Positions 25,913 through 34,575 of a DNA stretch of 64,000 nt are shown here, in pieces (within the stretch, counting starts at the first letter, position 1; each line of letters begins with the position of its first letter). Location of the stretch: contig CAZKNJ010000009.1 of the NCBI GenBank assembly GCA_964554185.1, forward strand, positions 1-64,000, in the 5' to 3' direction. The position numbers and the translations under genes are program-made. Below the pieces are notes generated by a model. That model ran no database searches and was not told the DNA's origin. It saw nothing but the letters and a program-made list of their open reading frames with translations. The stretch comes from CAZKNJ01 sp964554185. GTDB taxonomy: Bacteria > 4484-113.

Positions 25913-25985
25913 GGCTCTGAGCGGGCAAAAAGGAGAGAAACGCTGTTACCGCGGAGGACAGCGCACGGTCGACTCATAGGGCTCT

Positions 25986-28900
25986 TCAGCTTTGGCGTGC
26001 GGGGCGGCTGGGCTTCGTTTGCGCTACAAACTCCGCTTCCAACGGCAGGCCTGGCGCAATGTTGCGGATGATGTCCGGGGCCACTCCTATCTCGCGGCTC
26101 AAGGCCACCTTGCGGGCGGTACCGTCCGCGGCCGGTATGAGCAAGTACACCGGGCATTCGCCCGGGGATTGAACCAGAAGCTCTTTCAACTGCTGCAATT
26201 CCTGCGGGGCAAATGGCCGCCGCAGCTTGAGCAGAACACGCCCGGGGCAAGGCTTCGCTTCGGCAGGAGTTACGTCATCGGAAGGCTGTACATGCTTGCC
26301 CGCCTGTGGGCGATACAATGCTATTTCGGCGACGTAGAGCTTCGCCGCATCGGAGAGGTCGTCAAAGCTCTCCTCGGTAGCCTCGTCAAAGCCCAGGGAA
26401 CCTTGCACGACCACTTCGTTGCCGTCCAGCAGGATGCTGGCGACCTTCTGGTAGACCGATGGCCCAATTACGAGGTTCAAGGTGTGCTCAAGCGAGCAGA
26501 GCCGAGCGAGCGCGTACTGCTGCTTGCGGCGGGATACGAGCACCTTGACGCCGTCAAGCACGCCGCCAATCCGCACTTTGGCGTCGGACATATAGATGCC
26601 GCGCTCCGCAAGCCGCTGGAAGAGCGCGCTGAGCTGGGTCACCGCGCTGTCCGCCAGGACCCGGGAGTTCTCGTAGGGGTTGTGAGTGAGGTAAGCGCCG
26701 ATGCTCTCTTTTTCCATGCGCGCGATATCCTCGGCCGAAGTGGCCTGCGAGGAAGATGGGGAGGGTGCAGAGGCAGCGTCAAACATGGCAATCTGGTTGT
26801 GGTGCACGCGGCGCGACAGGTACGAGTCCAGATCGCGCAGCAGCTCGCCACGGTCTAATCCAAACTCCTCAAACGCCCCTGCCCTCACCATAAACTCCAG
26901 CGCCGTCTTGTTGACCTTCTGTCCGTCCACCCGCTCCAGGAACTCCTCGACCGAAGTATAGGGACCGCCGGCTTGGCGCACACTTACGAGCTCATCAACC
27001 GCTACGCGGCCGACGTGTTTGATGCCACCCAGCCCGAAAATTATCCGTCCTCTTGCGTCCGAGACAAAATCGAACTCGGATAGGTTGACGCTTGGCGGGA
27101 CGACTTCAATGCCGAGCCGCTGGCACTGGTCCAACGCGGCAGTGAGCTTGCTCGAATCCTGAATGTAGGTGTTCATCAGGGCGGCCAAGAAATGGTGCGG
27201 GTAGTAGTGTTTGAGGAACGCGGTCTGGTATGCCAGTAGCGCGTAACAGGCGGCGTGCGCCTTGTTGAAGCCGTAGCCCGCGAACTTGGCCATCATGTCC
27301 CAGATCTCCACCGCCTTGCGTTTGTCGGTGCCGCGGGCAACGGCACGCTCGGTGAAGTCCGTTTTCTGCTGGGACATTAGCGACAGGATCTTCTTTCCCA
27401 TTGCTTTACGCAGCGTATCGGCTTCGCCCAGGTTGTAACCCGCGAGTAGCCGGGCTATCTGCATCACTTGCTCCTGATAAAGCAGCACGCCACCGGTTGA
27501 GGAAAACACCGTCTCCAGCTCCGGTAGGAGTAGGGGCGCCTTGTCCGGGTCCTTGCGGTTGGCGATGTACTGCGGGATCATGTTCGCCTGCATCGGCCCG
27601 GGGCGGTTCAACGCGTTCAGTGCGGTAAGGTCTTCTATCGTCTTCGGGCGGGTTTCCTTGAGCACACGCACGATGTGGGGCGCTTCGAACTGGAAGACCC
27701 CGAAGCAGTTGCCCCGCCCGAAGATCTCTTCATACACCGCCTCGTCATCCAGGGAAATGCGATCAATATCAAGCTCGATACCCTCAACCTCGCGGACATA
27801 GCGCACACACTTGTCTATGGTCGTGAGCGTTTTCAGCCCGAGGAAATCCAGCTTGAGCAGGCCGACCCGGGTGAGGCCGCCCATTTCGAACTGGGTGACG
27901 AGCATGTCGGTGTCTTTGACCGCGCGCAGTGGGACATATTCCACCAGCGGGCGGTCGGCCACGACCACCCCGGCGGCGTGGACACTCATATGGCTGGCGA
28001 GCCCCTCCAGCTTCTGCGAGAGTTCCACCAACTCCCTTGCAGCCGCGTCTTTCTCGAGAAACTGGGCAAGCTCGGGATTCTGCTCTATCGCCTCCTGAAT
28101 TGTTGTTTTCAGTCCAGCGATGAGCTTGGTGATGCGGTTGACGTAGGCGAACTCAAAGTCCTTCACCCGCCCCACCGCCTTCACCGCCGCCCGCGCCTTG
28201 AGGGTGGAGAAGGTGATAATCTGCGCAACGCAGCCCTCGCCGTAGCGGCTCTTGACGTAGTCAATCATCTCTTCGCGCCGCTCGTAGCAGAAGTCCAGAT
28301 CGAAGTCTGGCAGCTCCACTCGCTCCTTGTTGAGAAAGCGCTCAAAGAACAAACCATACTTGAGCGGGTCGAGCTTGGTGATGCGCAGGCAGTAGGAAAC
28401 GAGACTGCCCGCAGCCGAGCCGCGGCCGGGACCGACGGGAATGCCGCTCTTCCGGGCGAAGCTCATGAGGTCCCAGACGAGCAGAAACAGCGCCGAAAAG
28501 CCGGTGCTGATGATGACGGAGAGCTCTTCTTCCAGCCGCGCCTCAACTTCGGGCGGCAACGGGTCGTCGTAGATGTCTTTCGCACCAGCATAGGCCAGCG
28601 CACGGAGGTAATCACCAAGGGTTTTCTCCTGGCGCTCCGGCGGGATGTCGAAAGTGGGGAAGTGAACCTGCGTGTCGGTGATATCCACCTGACAGCGCTC
28701 GGCGATGTCCAGCGTCGTGTTCAACGCGTGGGGCGCTTCGGCGAATAGCGCGGCCATTTCCTTGGGGGTCTTGATGTAGTAGTTCGTGCCGGTGAAGCGC
28801 ATCCGGTTGGGATCGTCAAACTTGGCGCTAGTCTGCAGGCACAGGGCTATGTCGTGCGCTTCGGCATCTTCGGGATTGACGTAGTGAGAGTCGTTGGTGG

Positions 28901-29516
28901 CCACGACGCGCAGGCCATGTTTGCGCGCCATCCGCAGGTTAAACTCAATCGCGCGCTTTTCATCGGGCAGGTTGTGGTCCTGCAGCTCGAGGAAGAACCT
29001 CTCCGGCCCAAACAACTCTGTGTAGCGGATGATTTCACGCTCCGCCGATTCCTCGCCCTCATAGCGCAGCGGCGCGTTCACCACGCCGGAGAGGCAGGAG
29101 GACATCGCAATCAAGCCCTCGTGCTGCGCCGCCAGCAGCTCGAAGTCAATCCGCGGACGGTAGTAGTGGCCTTCGGTGCCGGCGTGGGTGACGAGCTTCA
29201 GCAGGTTGCGGTAGCCGGCGAGGTTCTCGCAGAGCAGCACGAGGTGGCGGTTGTAGCGGTCTTCCTCGCCGTCGCGGTCGGTGCTCTTCCGCAGCGCCAT
29301 GTACATCTCGCAGCCGATGATGGGCTTCAGTCCGGTCGCAACCATCCGGGCGTAGAAGTCCACCGCCCCGTAGAGGTTGCCGTGGTCGGTGATGGCGAAG
29401 GCCTCCATGCCGGTGGACTTAAGGCGCGAGACAATGTCGTCGAATTTGGAGATGCCGTCCAGCAGCGAGTACTCGGTGTGGTTGTGGAGGTGGACAAACT
29501 GAGCGACGGTAGCCAT
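25986..29516 (-). CDS. dnaE: DNA polymerase III alpha subunit
   Basis: DnaE-type replicative polymerase of 1176 residues. It has an N-terminal PHP domain (FVHLHNHTEYSLLDG), a palm with the catalytic acidic motif PDFDLDF (about 402-408), GPGRGSAAGSLVSYCL before it, tandem helix-hairpin-helix regions, and a C-terminal OB fold (about 990-1060). Unlike PolC it has no built-in exonuclease, so proofreading would need either the PHP domain or a separate exonuclease such as the one at 1655. It begins 11 bp after the M20 amidohydrolase and is probably co-transcribed with it. Confidence 0.96.
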   Translation of the reverse strand: MATVAQFVHLHNHTEYSLLDGISKFDDIVSRLKSTGMEAFAITDHGNLYGAVDFYARMVATGLKPIIGCEMYMALRKSTDRDGEEDRYNRHLVLLCENLAGYRNLLKLVTHAGTEGHYYRPRIDFELLAAQHEGLIAMSSCLSGVVNAPLRYEGEESAEREIIRYTELFGPERFFLELQDHNLPDEKRAIEFNLRMARKHGLRVVATNDSHYVNPEDAEAHDIALCLQTSAKFDDPNRMRFTGTNYYIKTPKEMAALFAEAPHALNTTLDIAERCQVDITDTQVHFPTFDIPPERQEKTLGDYLRALAYAGAKDIYDDPLPPEVEARLEEELSVIISTGFSALFLLVWDLMSFARKSGIPVGPGRGSAAGSLVSYCLRITKLDPLKYGLFFERFLNKERVELPDFDLDFCYERREEMIDYVKSRYGEGCVAQIITFSTLKARAAVKAVGRVKDFEFAYVNRITKLIAGLKTTIQEAIEQNPELAQFLEKDAAARELVELSQKLEGLASHMSVHAAGVVVADRPLVEYVPLRAVKDTDMLVTQFEMGGLTRVGLLKLDFLGLKTLTTIDKCVRYVREVEGIELDIDRISLDDEAVYEEIFGRGNCFGVFQFEAPHIVRVLKETRPKTIEDLTALNALNRPGPMQANMIPQYIANRKDPDKAPLLLPELETVFSSTGGVLLYQEQVMQIARLLAGYNLGEADTLRKAMGKKILSLMSQQKTDFTERAVARGTDKRKAVEIWDMMAKFAGYGFNKAHAACYALLAYQTAFLKHYYPHHFLAALMNTYIQDSSKLTAALDQCQRLGIEVVPPSVNLSEFDFVSDARGRIIFGLGGIKHVGRVAVDELVSVRQAGGPYTSVEEFLERVDGQKVNKTALEFMVRAGAFEEFGLDRGELLRDLDSYLSRRVHHNQIAMFDAASAPSPSSSQATSAEDIARMEKESIGAYLTHNPYENSRVLADSAVTQLSALFQRLAERGIYMSDAKVRIGGVLDGVKVLVSRRKQQYALARLCSLEHTLNLVIGPSVYQKVASILLDGNEVVVQGSLGFDEATEESFDDLSDAAKLYVAEIALYRPQAGKHVQPSDDVTPAEAKPCPGRVLLKLRRPFAPQELQQLKELLVQSPGECPVYLLIPAADGTARKVALSREIGVAPDIIRNIAPGLPLEAEFVAQTKPSRPARQS

Positions 29517-29527
29517 CGGGTTGAAAC

Positions 29528-30730
29528 CTACTTGCCGGCAAGATAGTCCAGCGCGACCTGCTTGAGCAGCTCCACGCCGGTGGGCAACACATCCTCGTCA
29601 ATGCGGAATTTCGGATGGTGGTGGGGATAGGTGATGCCTTTCTTCTCATTGCGGGCGCCGAGATAGGCGAATACTATCGGCGCAACTTCGCCATAACGCG
29701 AAAAGTCTTCGCCGCCCATCGAGGGTTCGGCGTCAACTACATGCCGCTTGCCTACGATTCCACGCGCCAACTCGCGCACGCGCCCGGCATGCTTGGCGTC
29801 ATTCACCGTGGCATTGAGCATACGCCGGTAGTCCACTTCCGCCTTGCAGCCGAGCGCCTTGGCGGTGTCGGCGGTGCACTTCTTCAGCCGACGTTCAATC
29901 AGCTTCCTAACGTCCGGGTGGAAAGTGCGCACCGTGCCTTTCATCACGACTTTCGGCGGAATGATGTTGAACGCGGTGCCTCCCTGGATGGAGGCGATGG
30001 TGAGCACCGCCGGCAGCAGCGGGTTGACGTTGCGCGAGACGATAGTGTGGAGGTTGAGGACGATGGAGCTGGCGGCCACCACCGGGTCAACGCTGCCGTG
30101 GGGATAAGCTGCATGGCCGCCGACGCCTTCCACCGTGATGATGAACTCGTCAACCGCCGCCATGCACGGCCCCGCAAGCACGGCAATCTTGGGCGCGTCC
30201 AGAGGCACCCAGGCGTGCAGCGCAAAGGCGAAATCCACCTTCGGGTCTTTCATCACGCCAGCCTTGACCATAGCGCCGCCGCCGTCCGCGCCCTCTTCAC
30301 CGGGCTGGAAGCAGAACTTCACCCGCCCGCGGGGCAGCCCCAGTTGGGTAAGCACTTTGGCGGCGATGAGCAGCATCGCCACATGCGAGTCGTGACCGCA
30401 GGCGTGCATCACGCCGGGGGTCTTGCTCACGTATGTGTGGGTGTTTTCCTCGGTGATCGGCAGCGCATCCATGTCTGCGCGCAGCATGATGGTAGGCCCG
30501 GGCTTGCCCGAGTCCAGCAAAGCAACTACGCCCGTTCCCGCCAGACGCTTAGTGGGGAGCCTGAGCTGCTTCAAGTAGGATTCCACGAAGGCAGAGGTCT
30601 TGCGCTCCTGGAAAGCGACTTCCGGGTTCTGGTGTATGTGCCGCCGCAGCGCAATGAGCTCGCCGGTGAGAGCCTTGACTTCGGCTGAAACGGCAGGTTC
30701 GTGGCGGGCGGCGGTTTTGGCAGGGTCCAT
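29528..30730 (-). CDS. M20-family amidohydrolase (N-acyl-amino-acid/hippurate type)
   Basis: Metal-dependent amidohydrolase of 400 residues. The zinc ligands appear as HACGHDSH (Cys and His), PGEEG (Glu pair) and the C-terminal SMGGEDFSRY Glu region. A dimerisation domain lies between about 190 and 310. Close families remove acyl groups from amino acids (hippurate hydrolase, N-acyl-L-amino-acid amidohydrolase), and the substrate cannot be fixed. ATG 30730 has GAGGAG with a 6-nt spacing. It is the first gene of a probable operon with dnaE, driven from the divergent region shared with def. Confidence 0.9.
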   Translation of the reverse strand: MDPAKTAARHEPAVSAEVKALTGELIALRRHIHQNPEVAFQERKTSAFVESYLKQLRLPTKRLAGTGVVALLDSGKPGPTIMLRADMDALPITEENTHTYVSKTPGVMHACGHDSHVAMLLIAAKVLTQLGLPRGRVKFCFQPGEEGADGGGAMVKAGVMKDPKVDFAFALHAWVPLDAPKIAVLAGPCMAAVDEFIITVEGVGGHAAYPHGSVDPVVAASSIVLNLHTIVSRNVNPLLPAVLTIASIQGGTAFNIIPPKVVMKGTVRTFHPDVRKLIERRLKKCTADTAKALGCKAEVDYRRMLNATVNDAKHAGRVRELARGIVGKRHVVDAEPSMGGEDFSRYGEVAPIVFAYLGARNEKKGITYPHHHPKFRIDEDVLPTGVELLKQVALDYLAGK

Positions 30731-30757
30731 TGGCAACTCCTCGCGGGATTCCCGGCA

Positions 30758-30766
30758 ATCATACCA
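30758..30766 (-). promoter_or_regulatory. extended -10 promoter of the M20-dnaE pair
   Basis: TGGTATGAT on the minus strand, 27 nt before the ATG at 30730, leaving room for the GAGGAG ribosome-binding site. Confidence 0.4.
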
Positions 30767-30838
30767 CGGGATTCGGCGCGGCTGGGATGTGGCCAGCGGG
30801 GTTTGGGCGGCCAGCCGATAATCTGATGCTGGCGAAGG

Positions 30839-30844
30839 TATAAT
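30839..30844 (+). promoter_or_regulatory. -10 box of def, leaderless geometry
   Basis: TATAAT followed by 8 nt and the GTG start of def. There is no Shine-Dalgarno in between. Confidence 0.5.
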
Positions 30845-30852
30845 CTACTGCC

Positions 30853-31332
30853 GTGACGCGCAAAATCAGAGAATACCCGGACGAAGTCCTGACTAAGCCG
30901 GCGAGGAAAGTCGGCCGCAAGGACGTGGAAGACGTGCGCCAGCTGGTTGAGGACATGGTGGATACCATGGATGAGTTCGGCGGCGTGGGGCTGGCGGCCA
31001 ACCAGGTCGGCGAGACTCTGCGGGTGATATTGGTGCGCGATCTGGAACACGACGAGACCCACTACTACATCAACCCTACCATCACCGGCGGCCAGGGCGA
31101 GGAGCTGGACGAGGAAGGCTGCCTGTCCTTCCCCGAGCTGGTGGGGCTGATACCGCGCTACGAGAAAGTGACGGTGAAGTTCCAGGATCTGGAGCTGAAC
31201 ACCTACAAGCTGGAGCTGGAGGGGCTGGACGCCCGCATAGTGCAGCACGAAGTTGACCACCTCAACGGCGTCACCATCCGCGACCGCAGCACCGTGGAGC
31301 TTTACCGCAAGAAAGCCGACGACGAGGACTGA
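30853..31332 (+). CDS. def: peptide deformylase
   Basis: This enzyme removes the formyl group from nascent N-termini. The 159 residues carry all three family motifs: GVGLAANQVG (motif 1), EEGCLSFP with metal ligand Cys90 (motif 2) and QHEVDHLNG with ligands His132 and His136 and catalytic Glu133 (motif 3). The start is GTG, 8 nt below a TATAAT box, and appears leaderless. In many bacteria def follows priA; here it stands apart, between the divergent M20 gene and ruvB. Confidence 0.96.
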   Translation: MTRKIREYPDEVLTKPARKVGRKDVEDVRQLVEDMVDTMDEFGGVGLAANQVGETLRVILVRDLEHDETHYYINPTITGGQGEELDEEGCLSFPELVGLIPRYEKVTVKFQDLELNTYKLELEGLDARIVQHEVDHLNGVTIRDRSTVELYRKKADDED

Positions 31333-31356
31333 GCCGCGCCGGATGGCGCAAGGGCC

Positions 31357-31365
31357 TGTGATAAA
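31357..31365 (+). promoter_or_regulatory. extended -10-like box before ruvB
   Basis: TGTGATAAA followed by 8 nt and the ATG of ruvB. The hexamer is weaker than the others, but the spacing is the same. Confidence 0.35.
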
Positions 31366-31373
31366 CTTACGGC

Positions 31374-32447
31374 ATGGCGCGCGGCGGGAGCTCCACACCT
31401 GAATCCCCGGATGAACGGCTGGTCTCGGCCGAGGCCGTGGAGTTTTCCGCGTTCACCAAGAAGCGGCCGGAGTCGTTTGAGCAGTTCGTGGGCCAGCCGC
31501 AGACGGTGAGCAACCTCCAGGTGATGCTGCAGGCCGCCTGCAAGCGCGGCGCGGCGCTTGAGCACGTGCTGTTCGCCGGCCCGCCGGGGCTGGGCAAGAC
31601 CACGCTGGCGCACATCATCGCCCACGAGATGGGCGTGGGGCTCACTTCCACCACCGGGCCGCTGCTGGAGCGGCCGGGCGACCTGCTCGCGATACTCACG
31701 GCGCTGGGCGAGCGGCAGGTGCTGTTCATTGACGAGATTCACCGGCTGAACCGCGCGGTGGAGGAGACGCTCTACTCGGCGATGGAGCAGTTCAAGGTGG
31801 ACGTCATCATCGGCAAGGGACCGGGGGCGCGCACGATACCGCTGAACCTGAGCCCGTTCACCCTGGTGGGCGCGACCACCCGCAGCGGGCTGCTCACCGC
31901 GCCCTTGCGCGACCGCTTCGGCGCGCTGTTCCACCTGAGCTTCTACGCGCCGGAGGAGCTGGCCGAGATCATCCGCCGCAAGGCCCGGGAGCACGGCATC
32001 GGCATCGCCGAAGACAGCCTGCAGTCCATCGCCGCCAAGTCGCGCGGGACGCCGCGCATCGCGCTGCGCCTGTTCAAGCGCGTGTGGGATTTCGCCGTGG
32101 TCGCGAGCGAAGAGGTTATCAGCAAGCAGCTGGCGGAGGAGTCGCTGGCGCGGCTGGGCATCGGCGACGAGGGGCTGGACGAGATGGACCGCCGCATCCT
32201 GAAGCTCATCCTGAAGAACTTCGATGGTGGGCCGGTGGGCATCAGCACGATTGCGGCAGTGCTCAATGAAGAGCGCGACACGATTGAGGATGTGTATGAG
32301 CCATTCCTGATGAAGGCGGGATTCCTGGAGAAGACGCCGCGCGGGCGCTGCGCCACGCAGAAGACTTACGAGTACTTCAAGCTACCTTATGCGCCAAGGG
32401 AGATGCCGCATGGGCCCGAGGCGCCGCTGTTCGGCGAGGAGCAGTGA
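31374..32447 (+). CDS. ruvB: Holliday junction branch-migration ATPase RuvB
   Basis: RuvB, 357 residues, is the AAA+ motor that works with RuvA at Holliday junctions. It has Walker A FAGPPGLGKTTLAHI (about 64-78), Walker B VLFIDEIHRLN, sensor 1 LVGATTRSGLLTAPLRDRFG with the arginine finger region, and a C-terminal winged helix (about 285-340: GPVGISTIAAVLNEERDTIEDVYEPFLMKAGFLEKTPRGR). Full family length. It starts 41 bp after def, without a clear ribosome-binding site. ruvA and ruvC are not in the window. The stop faces mazG at a 6-bp distance. Confidence 0.97.
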   Translation: MARGGSSTPESPDERLVSAEAVEFSAFTKKRPESFEQFVGQPQTVSNLQVMLQAACKRGAALEHVLFAGPPGLGKTTLAHIIAHEMGVGLTSTTGPLLERPGDLLAILTALGERQVLFIDEIHRLNRAVEETLYSAMEQFKVDVIIGKGPGARTIPLNLSPFTLVGATTRSGLLTAPLRDRFGALFHLSFYAPEELAEIIRRKAREHGIGIAEDSLQSIAAKSRGTPRIALRLFKRVWDFAVVASEEVISKQLAEESLARLGIGDEGLDEMDRRILKLILKNFDGGPVGISTIAAVLNEERDTIEDVYEPFLMKAGFLEKTPRGRCATQKTYEYFKLPYAPREMPHGPEAPLFGEEQ

Positions 32448-32453
32448 GCGCGG

Positions 32454-33053
32454 TCACTCATGCTTCTCGCCACGCTTGATGGCTTCCCAGTTCGTGAGCA
32501 CATCCTCGGCTGATTCCACTTCCACCTCGCCGAACACGTGTGGGTGGCGGCGGATGAGCTTCTCGGTGATGCCGTCCACTATATCGTCCAAGCTGAAGTA
32601 GCCGATAGCCTCAGCCAGCGCTCCGAGCAGAACCGGCTGAAGAAGCAGGTCGCCGAGTTCCAAACGTAATTCCTCCAGGGCAGCCGCGCGCGCGTTTTCC
32701 AGCTCTGGCGGTAAGTCGCCCGTCCCCAGGGGCGCGCCAGAAGCGGAAGCCTCCTGGCTGAAATCTTCGCGCGCGGGATGGTGGGCGTGAGCCCTGCCCT
32801 TCTTCTCGTGTTGAGTGGAAAAGCCCTCCGGCGGCTGCGGATTTGAGGTGGGCAGGCCGCGGTGCGCCCGGATGCGCTCTTCCACCGCCAGCAGGCGGTC
32901 AATGGCGGCCACCACCTCGCCAGCTTCCTCCTCCACGTACTGCCGCAGCGAGGCCGGCGTCTGCTCCCGATCCCAGGGGCAGCCGCCGGGCGCCAACAGC
33001 CGGCGAACCACTGCCACGAACTCCGCGTAGCGCTCTTGCGCAGGGGCATCCAT
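32454..33053 (-). CDS. mazG: MazG nucleoside triphosphate pyrophosphohydrolase with an internal insertion
   Basis: MazG hydrolyses NTPs and dNTPs to monophosphates for pool cleaning. GCPWDREQT (24-32) and YVEEEAGEVVAAID (about 39-52) hold the first acidic motif, and RLELGDLLLQPVLL (about 129-142) the second, followed by RRHPHVFGEVEVESAEDVLTNWEAIK at the C-terminus. Between the two acidic motifs sits an unusual stretch of about 70 residues, poor in hydrophobic residues and rich in Pro, Ser, Ala and His, where typical MazG has a short helix. Length is 199. The ATG is 9 nt below an extended -10 box without a Shine-Dalgarno. Confidence 0.9.
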   Translation of the reverse strand: MDAPAQERYAEFVAVVRRLLAPGGCPWDREQTPASLRQYVEEEAGEVVAAIDRLLAVEERIRAHRGLPTSNPQPPEGFSTQHEKKGRAHAHHPAREDFSQEASASGAPLGTGDLPPELENARAAALEELRLELGDLLLQPVLLGALAEAIGYFSLDDIVDGITEKLIRRHPHVFGEVEVESAEDVLTNWEAIKRGEKHE

Positions 33054-33062
33054 ACGGCGCGG

Positions 33063-33071
33063 ATTGTAGCA
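33063..33071 (-). promoter_or_regulatory. extended -10 promoter of mazG
   Basis: TGCTACAAT on the minus strand with 9 nt to the ATG of mazG, a leaderless geometry. Divergent from the plus-strand box at 33086-33094. Confidence 0.45.
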
Positions 33072-33085
33072 CGGCGGGCTGGCGG

Positions 33086-33094
33086 TGGTATAAT
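33086..33094 (+). promoter_or_regulatory. extended -10 promoter of the gmk operon
   Basis: TGGTATAAT, 13 nt before the TTG at 33108 that probably opens the operon. Confidence 0.5.
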
Positions 33095-33107
33095 ACGTGT
33101 TCGCGTT

Positions 33108-33956
33108 TTGAGAGCCTATAACTCACAACTTGGGCTGCTGCTGCCCCGCTTCCGGCTGGACTGGATTGGGGTTAACCTGGAGGATTTCCTCCGGAGGGTG
33201 CTGCTCGCCGCCAAGTCGGCGCATCCGGAGAACTTCAGCTATGAGCTGTATCCGGTGGCCAAGGCGGGCGTGGGCGCCGGGATGGCCTCCACCAGCAATT
33301 CAGATCTGGCGCAGCTCTACGAGCACAATCTATCGCGCTACCACATCCTTCCGCAGGAGCGGCAGCTGATAGCGCTATACCGCAAGCTCAACCGCGACGC
33401 GCAGCTTCCCAGCTACCCGCGCGCATGGGAGAAAGTGAGCTTCCACGAGCGTTACTTGCAGGCTGGGGACTTTCCGGTGCTGAATACGTGTTTTGACGCG
33501 TTGATGTGGTTCTTCGTCCGGCACACAACGCGCTCTATCACCGCCACCGACGGGCTGGAGCTGGTGCGGACATTCTTCATGGAGCCGGCGGTGCTCACTG
33601 CAACAGACCGGGTGCAGGCTGCCCTGGAACGCCTGGAGCCACTTATACGGCCGGGATTCGCCGTGTTTGACCACTGGGCGGAGCTGGCGCAGAGCGCCTT
33701 CCAGCCGGGGACGCGCTTCATCATCACCGGCAGCGATGAGGCGCCGATTGAGGGGCCGAACACCGTCATCGCATCGTTCCAAGACAATCCGCTGCGCCTG
33801 GAGCTGAGAAGCTACCTGCTGGAGACGGAGCTAGCGCAGGTTGCGCCGTTCCGCGAGCGCAAGGCAGAGCTGGCGGGCAGGATGGCCGCGCTGTCCGAAG
33901 CCAGGCTCGGGGCGTTCACCGAAACTGACAACCAAGGAGCGGAGGACGCGGCGTAG
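33108..33956 (+). CDS. protein of unknown function at the head of the gmk operon
   Basis: I do not recognise this protein of about 282 residues. It is mostly helical, with no signal peptide and no membrane segment. Notable stretches are RFRLDWIGVNLEDFLRRVL, YHILPQERQLIALYRKLN, VLNTCFDALMWFFVRHTTRS and GTRFIITGSDEAPIEGPNT. The TTG at 33108 is the first in-frame start below the promoter, and the frame upstream runs through the opposite-strand mazG, so it is not used. It ends 5 bp before gmk, where many bacteria have yicC, but I see no YicC motif. Its position suggests a housekeeping role linked to growth, which is inference. Confidence 0.7.
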   Translation: MRAYNSQLGLLLPRFRLDWIGVNLEDFLRRVLLAAKSAHPENFSYELYPVAKAGVGAGMASTSNSDLAQLYEHNLSRYHILPQERQLIALYRKLNRDAQLPSYPRAWEKVSFHERYLQAGDFPVLNTCFDALMWFFVRHTTRSITATDGLELVRTFFMEPAVLTATDRVQAALERLEPLIRPGFAVFDHWAELAQSAFQPGTRFIITGSDEAPIEGPNTVIASFQDNPLRLELRSYLLETELAQVAPFRERKAELAGRMAALSEARLGAFTETDNQGAEDAA

Positions 33957-33961
33957 GGCTT

Positions 33962-34567
33962 ATGCTCAACGGCATCATAATTTCCGGCTGTTCCGGAGTG
34001 GGCAAGAGCACGGTAATCCGCCGGCTGCTGGAGCTTCATCTCGACTACACTTTCTCCATTAGCTGCACCACGCGCAAACCGCGAAAAGGTGAGATTGATG
34101 GGGTGCACTACCATTTCATTGACCACGCCGAGTTCGAGCGGCGGATTGAGGATGGGTACTTCCTGGAGTGGGAGAAGGTGTACACCGACTACTACGGGAC
34201 ACCGAAGACTGTAATTGATGAGGCCGAGCGGTTCCCCAAGGTGGTCATCTTTGAGCTGGACACCCGGGGCGCGCTGGTGCTGAAGCAGAAATACCCCCAG
34301 TTCACGGCAGTGGCCCTGCTGCCTCCTAGCATTGAGGACCTGGCCAAGCGGCTGAGCATGCGCGGGTCGGAGGACGAAAAATCACTGGCGGAACGGCAGC
34401 TTTACACCAAAGAGGAGCTTCACCGGCTGCAGAAGTCGGATTACGCGATAATCAACCGCAGTATTGATGATACGGTAGGGGCGCTTGAGACCATTATTCT
34501 GAGCCTCAACCACCGCACGAGGTTTGCGGAAGGGCATATAGAGGGGCTGCTAAAGGCCCTCAAGTAG
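33962..34567 (+). CDS. gmk: guanylate kinase
   Basis: This enzyme converts GMP and ATP to GDP and ADP. The 201 residues show the P-loop SGCSGVGKST (8-17), the GMP-binding SCTTRKPRKGEIDGVHYHF (about 37-55), EWEKVYTDYYGTPK (about 67-80) and an Arg-rich lid (KRLSMRGSEDEKSLAERQ). The P-loop has Cys at the place where most family members have Pro (GPSGxGK). It is the second gene of the operon that continues with rpoZ and coaBC, a classical order in Firmicutes and relatives. Confidence 0.95.
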   Translation: MLNGIIISGCSGVGKSTVIRRLLELHLDYTFSISCTTRKPRKGEIDGVHYHFIDHAEFERRIEDGYFLEWEKVYTDYYGTPKTVIDEAERFPKVVIFELDTRGALVLKQKYPQFTAVALLPPSIEDLAKRLSMRGSEDEKSLAERQLYTKEELHRLQKSDYAIINRSIDDTVGALETIILSLNHRTRFAEGHIEGLLKALK

Positions 34568-34575
34568 GAGGAGAC

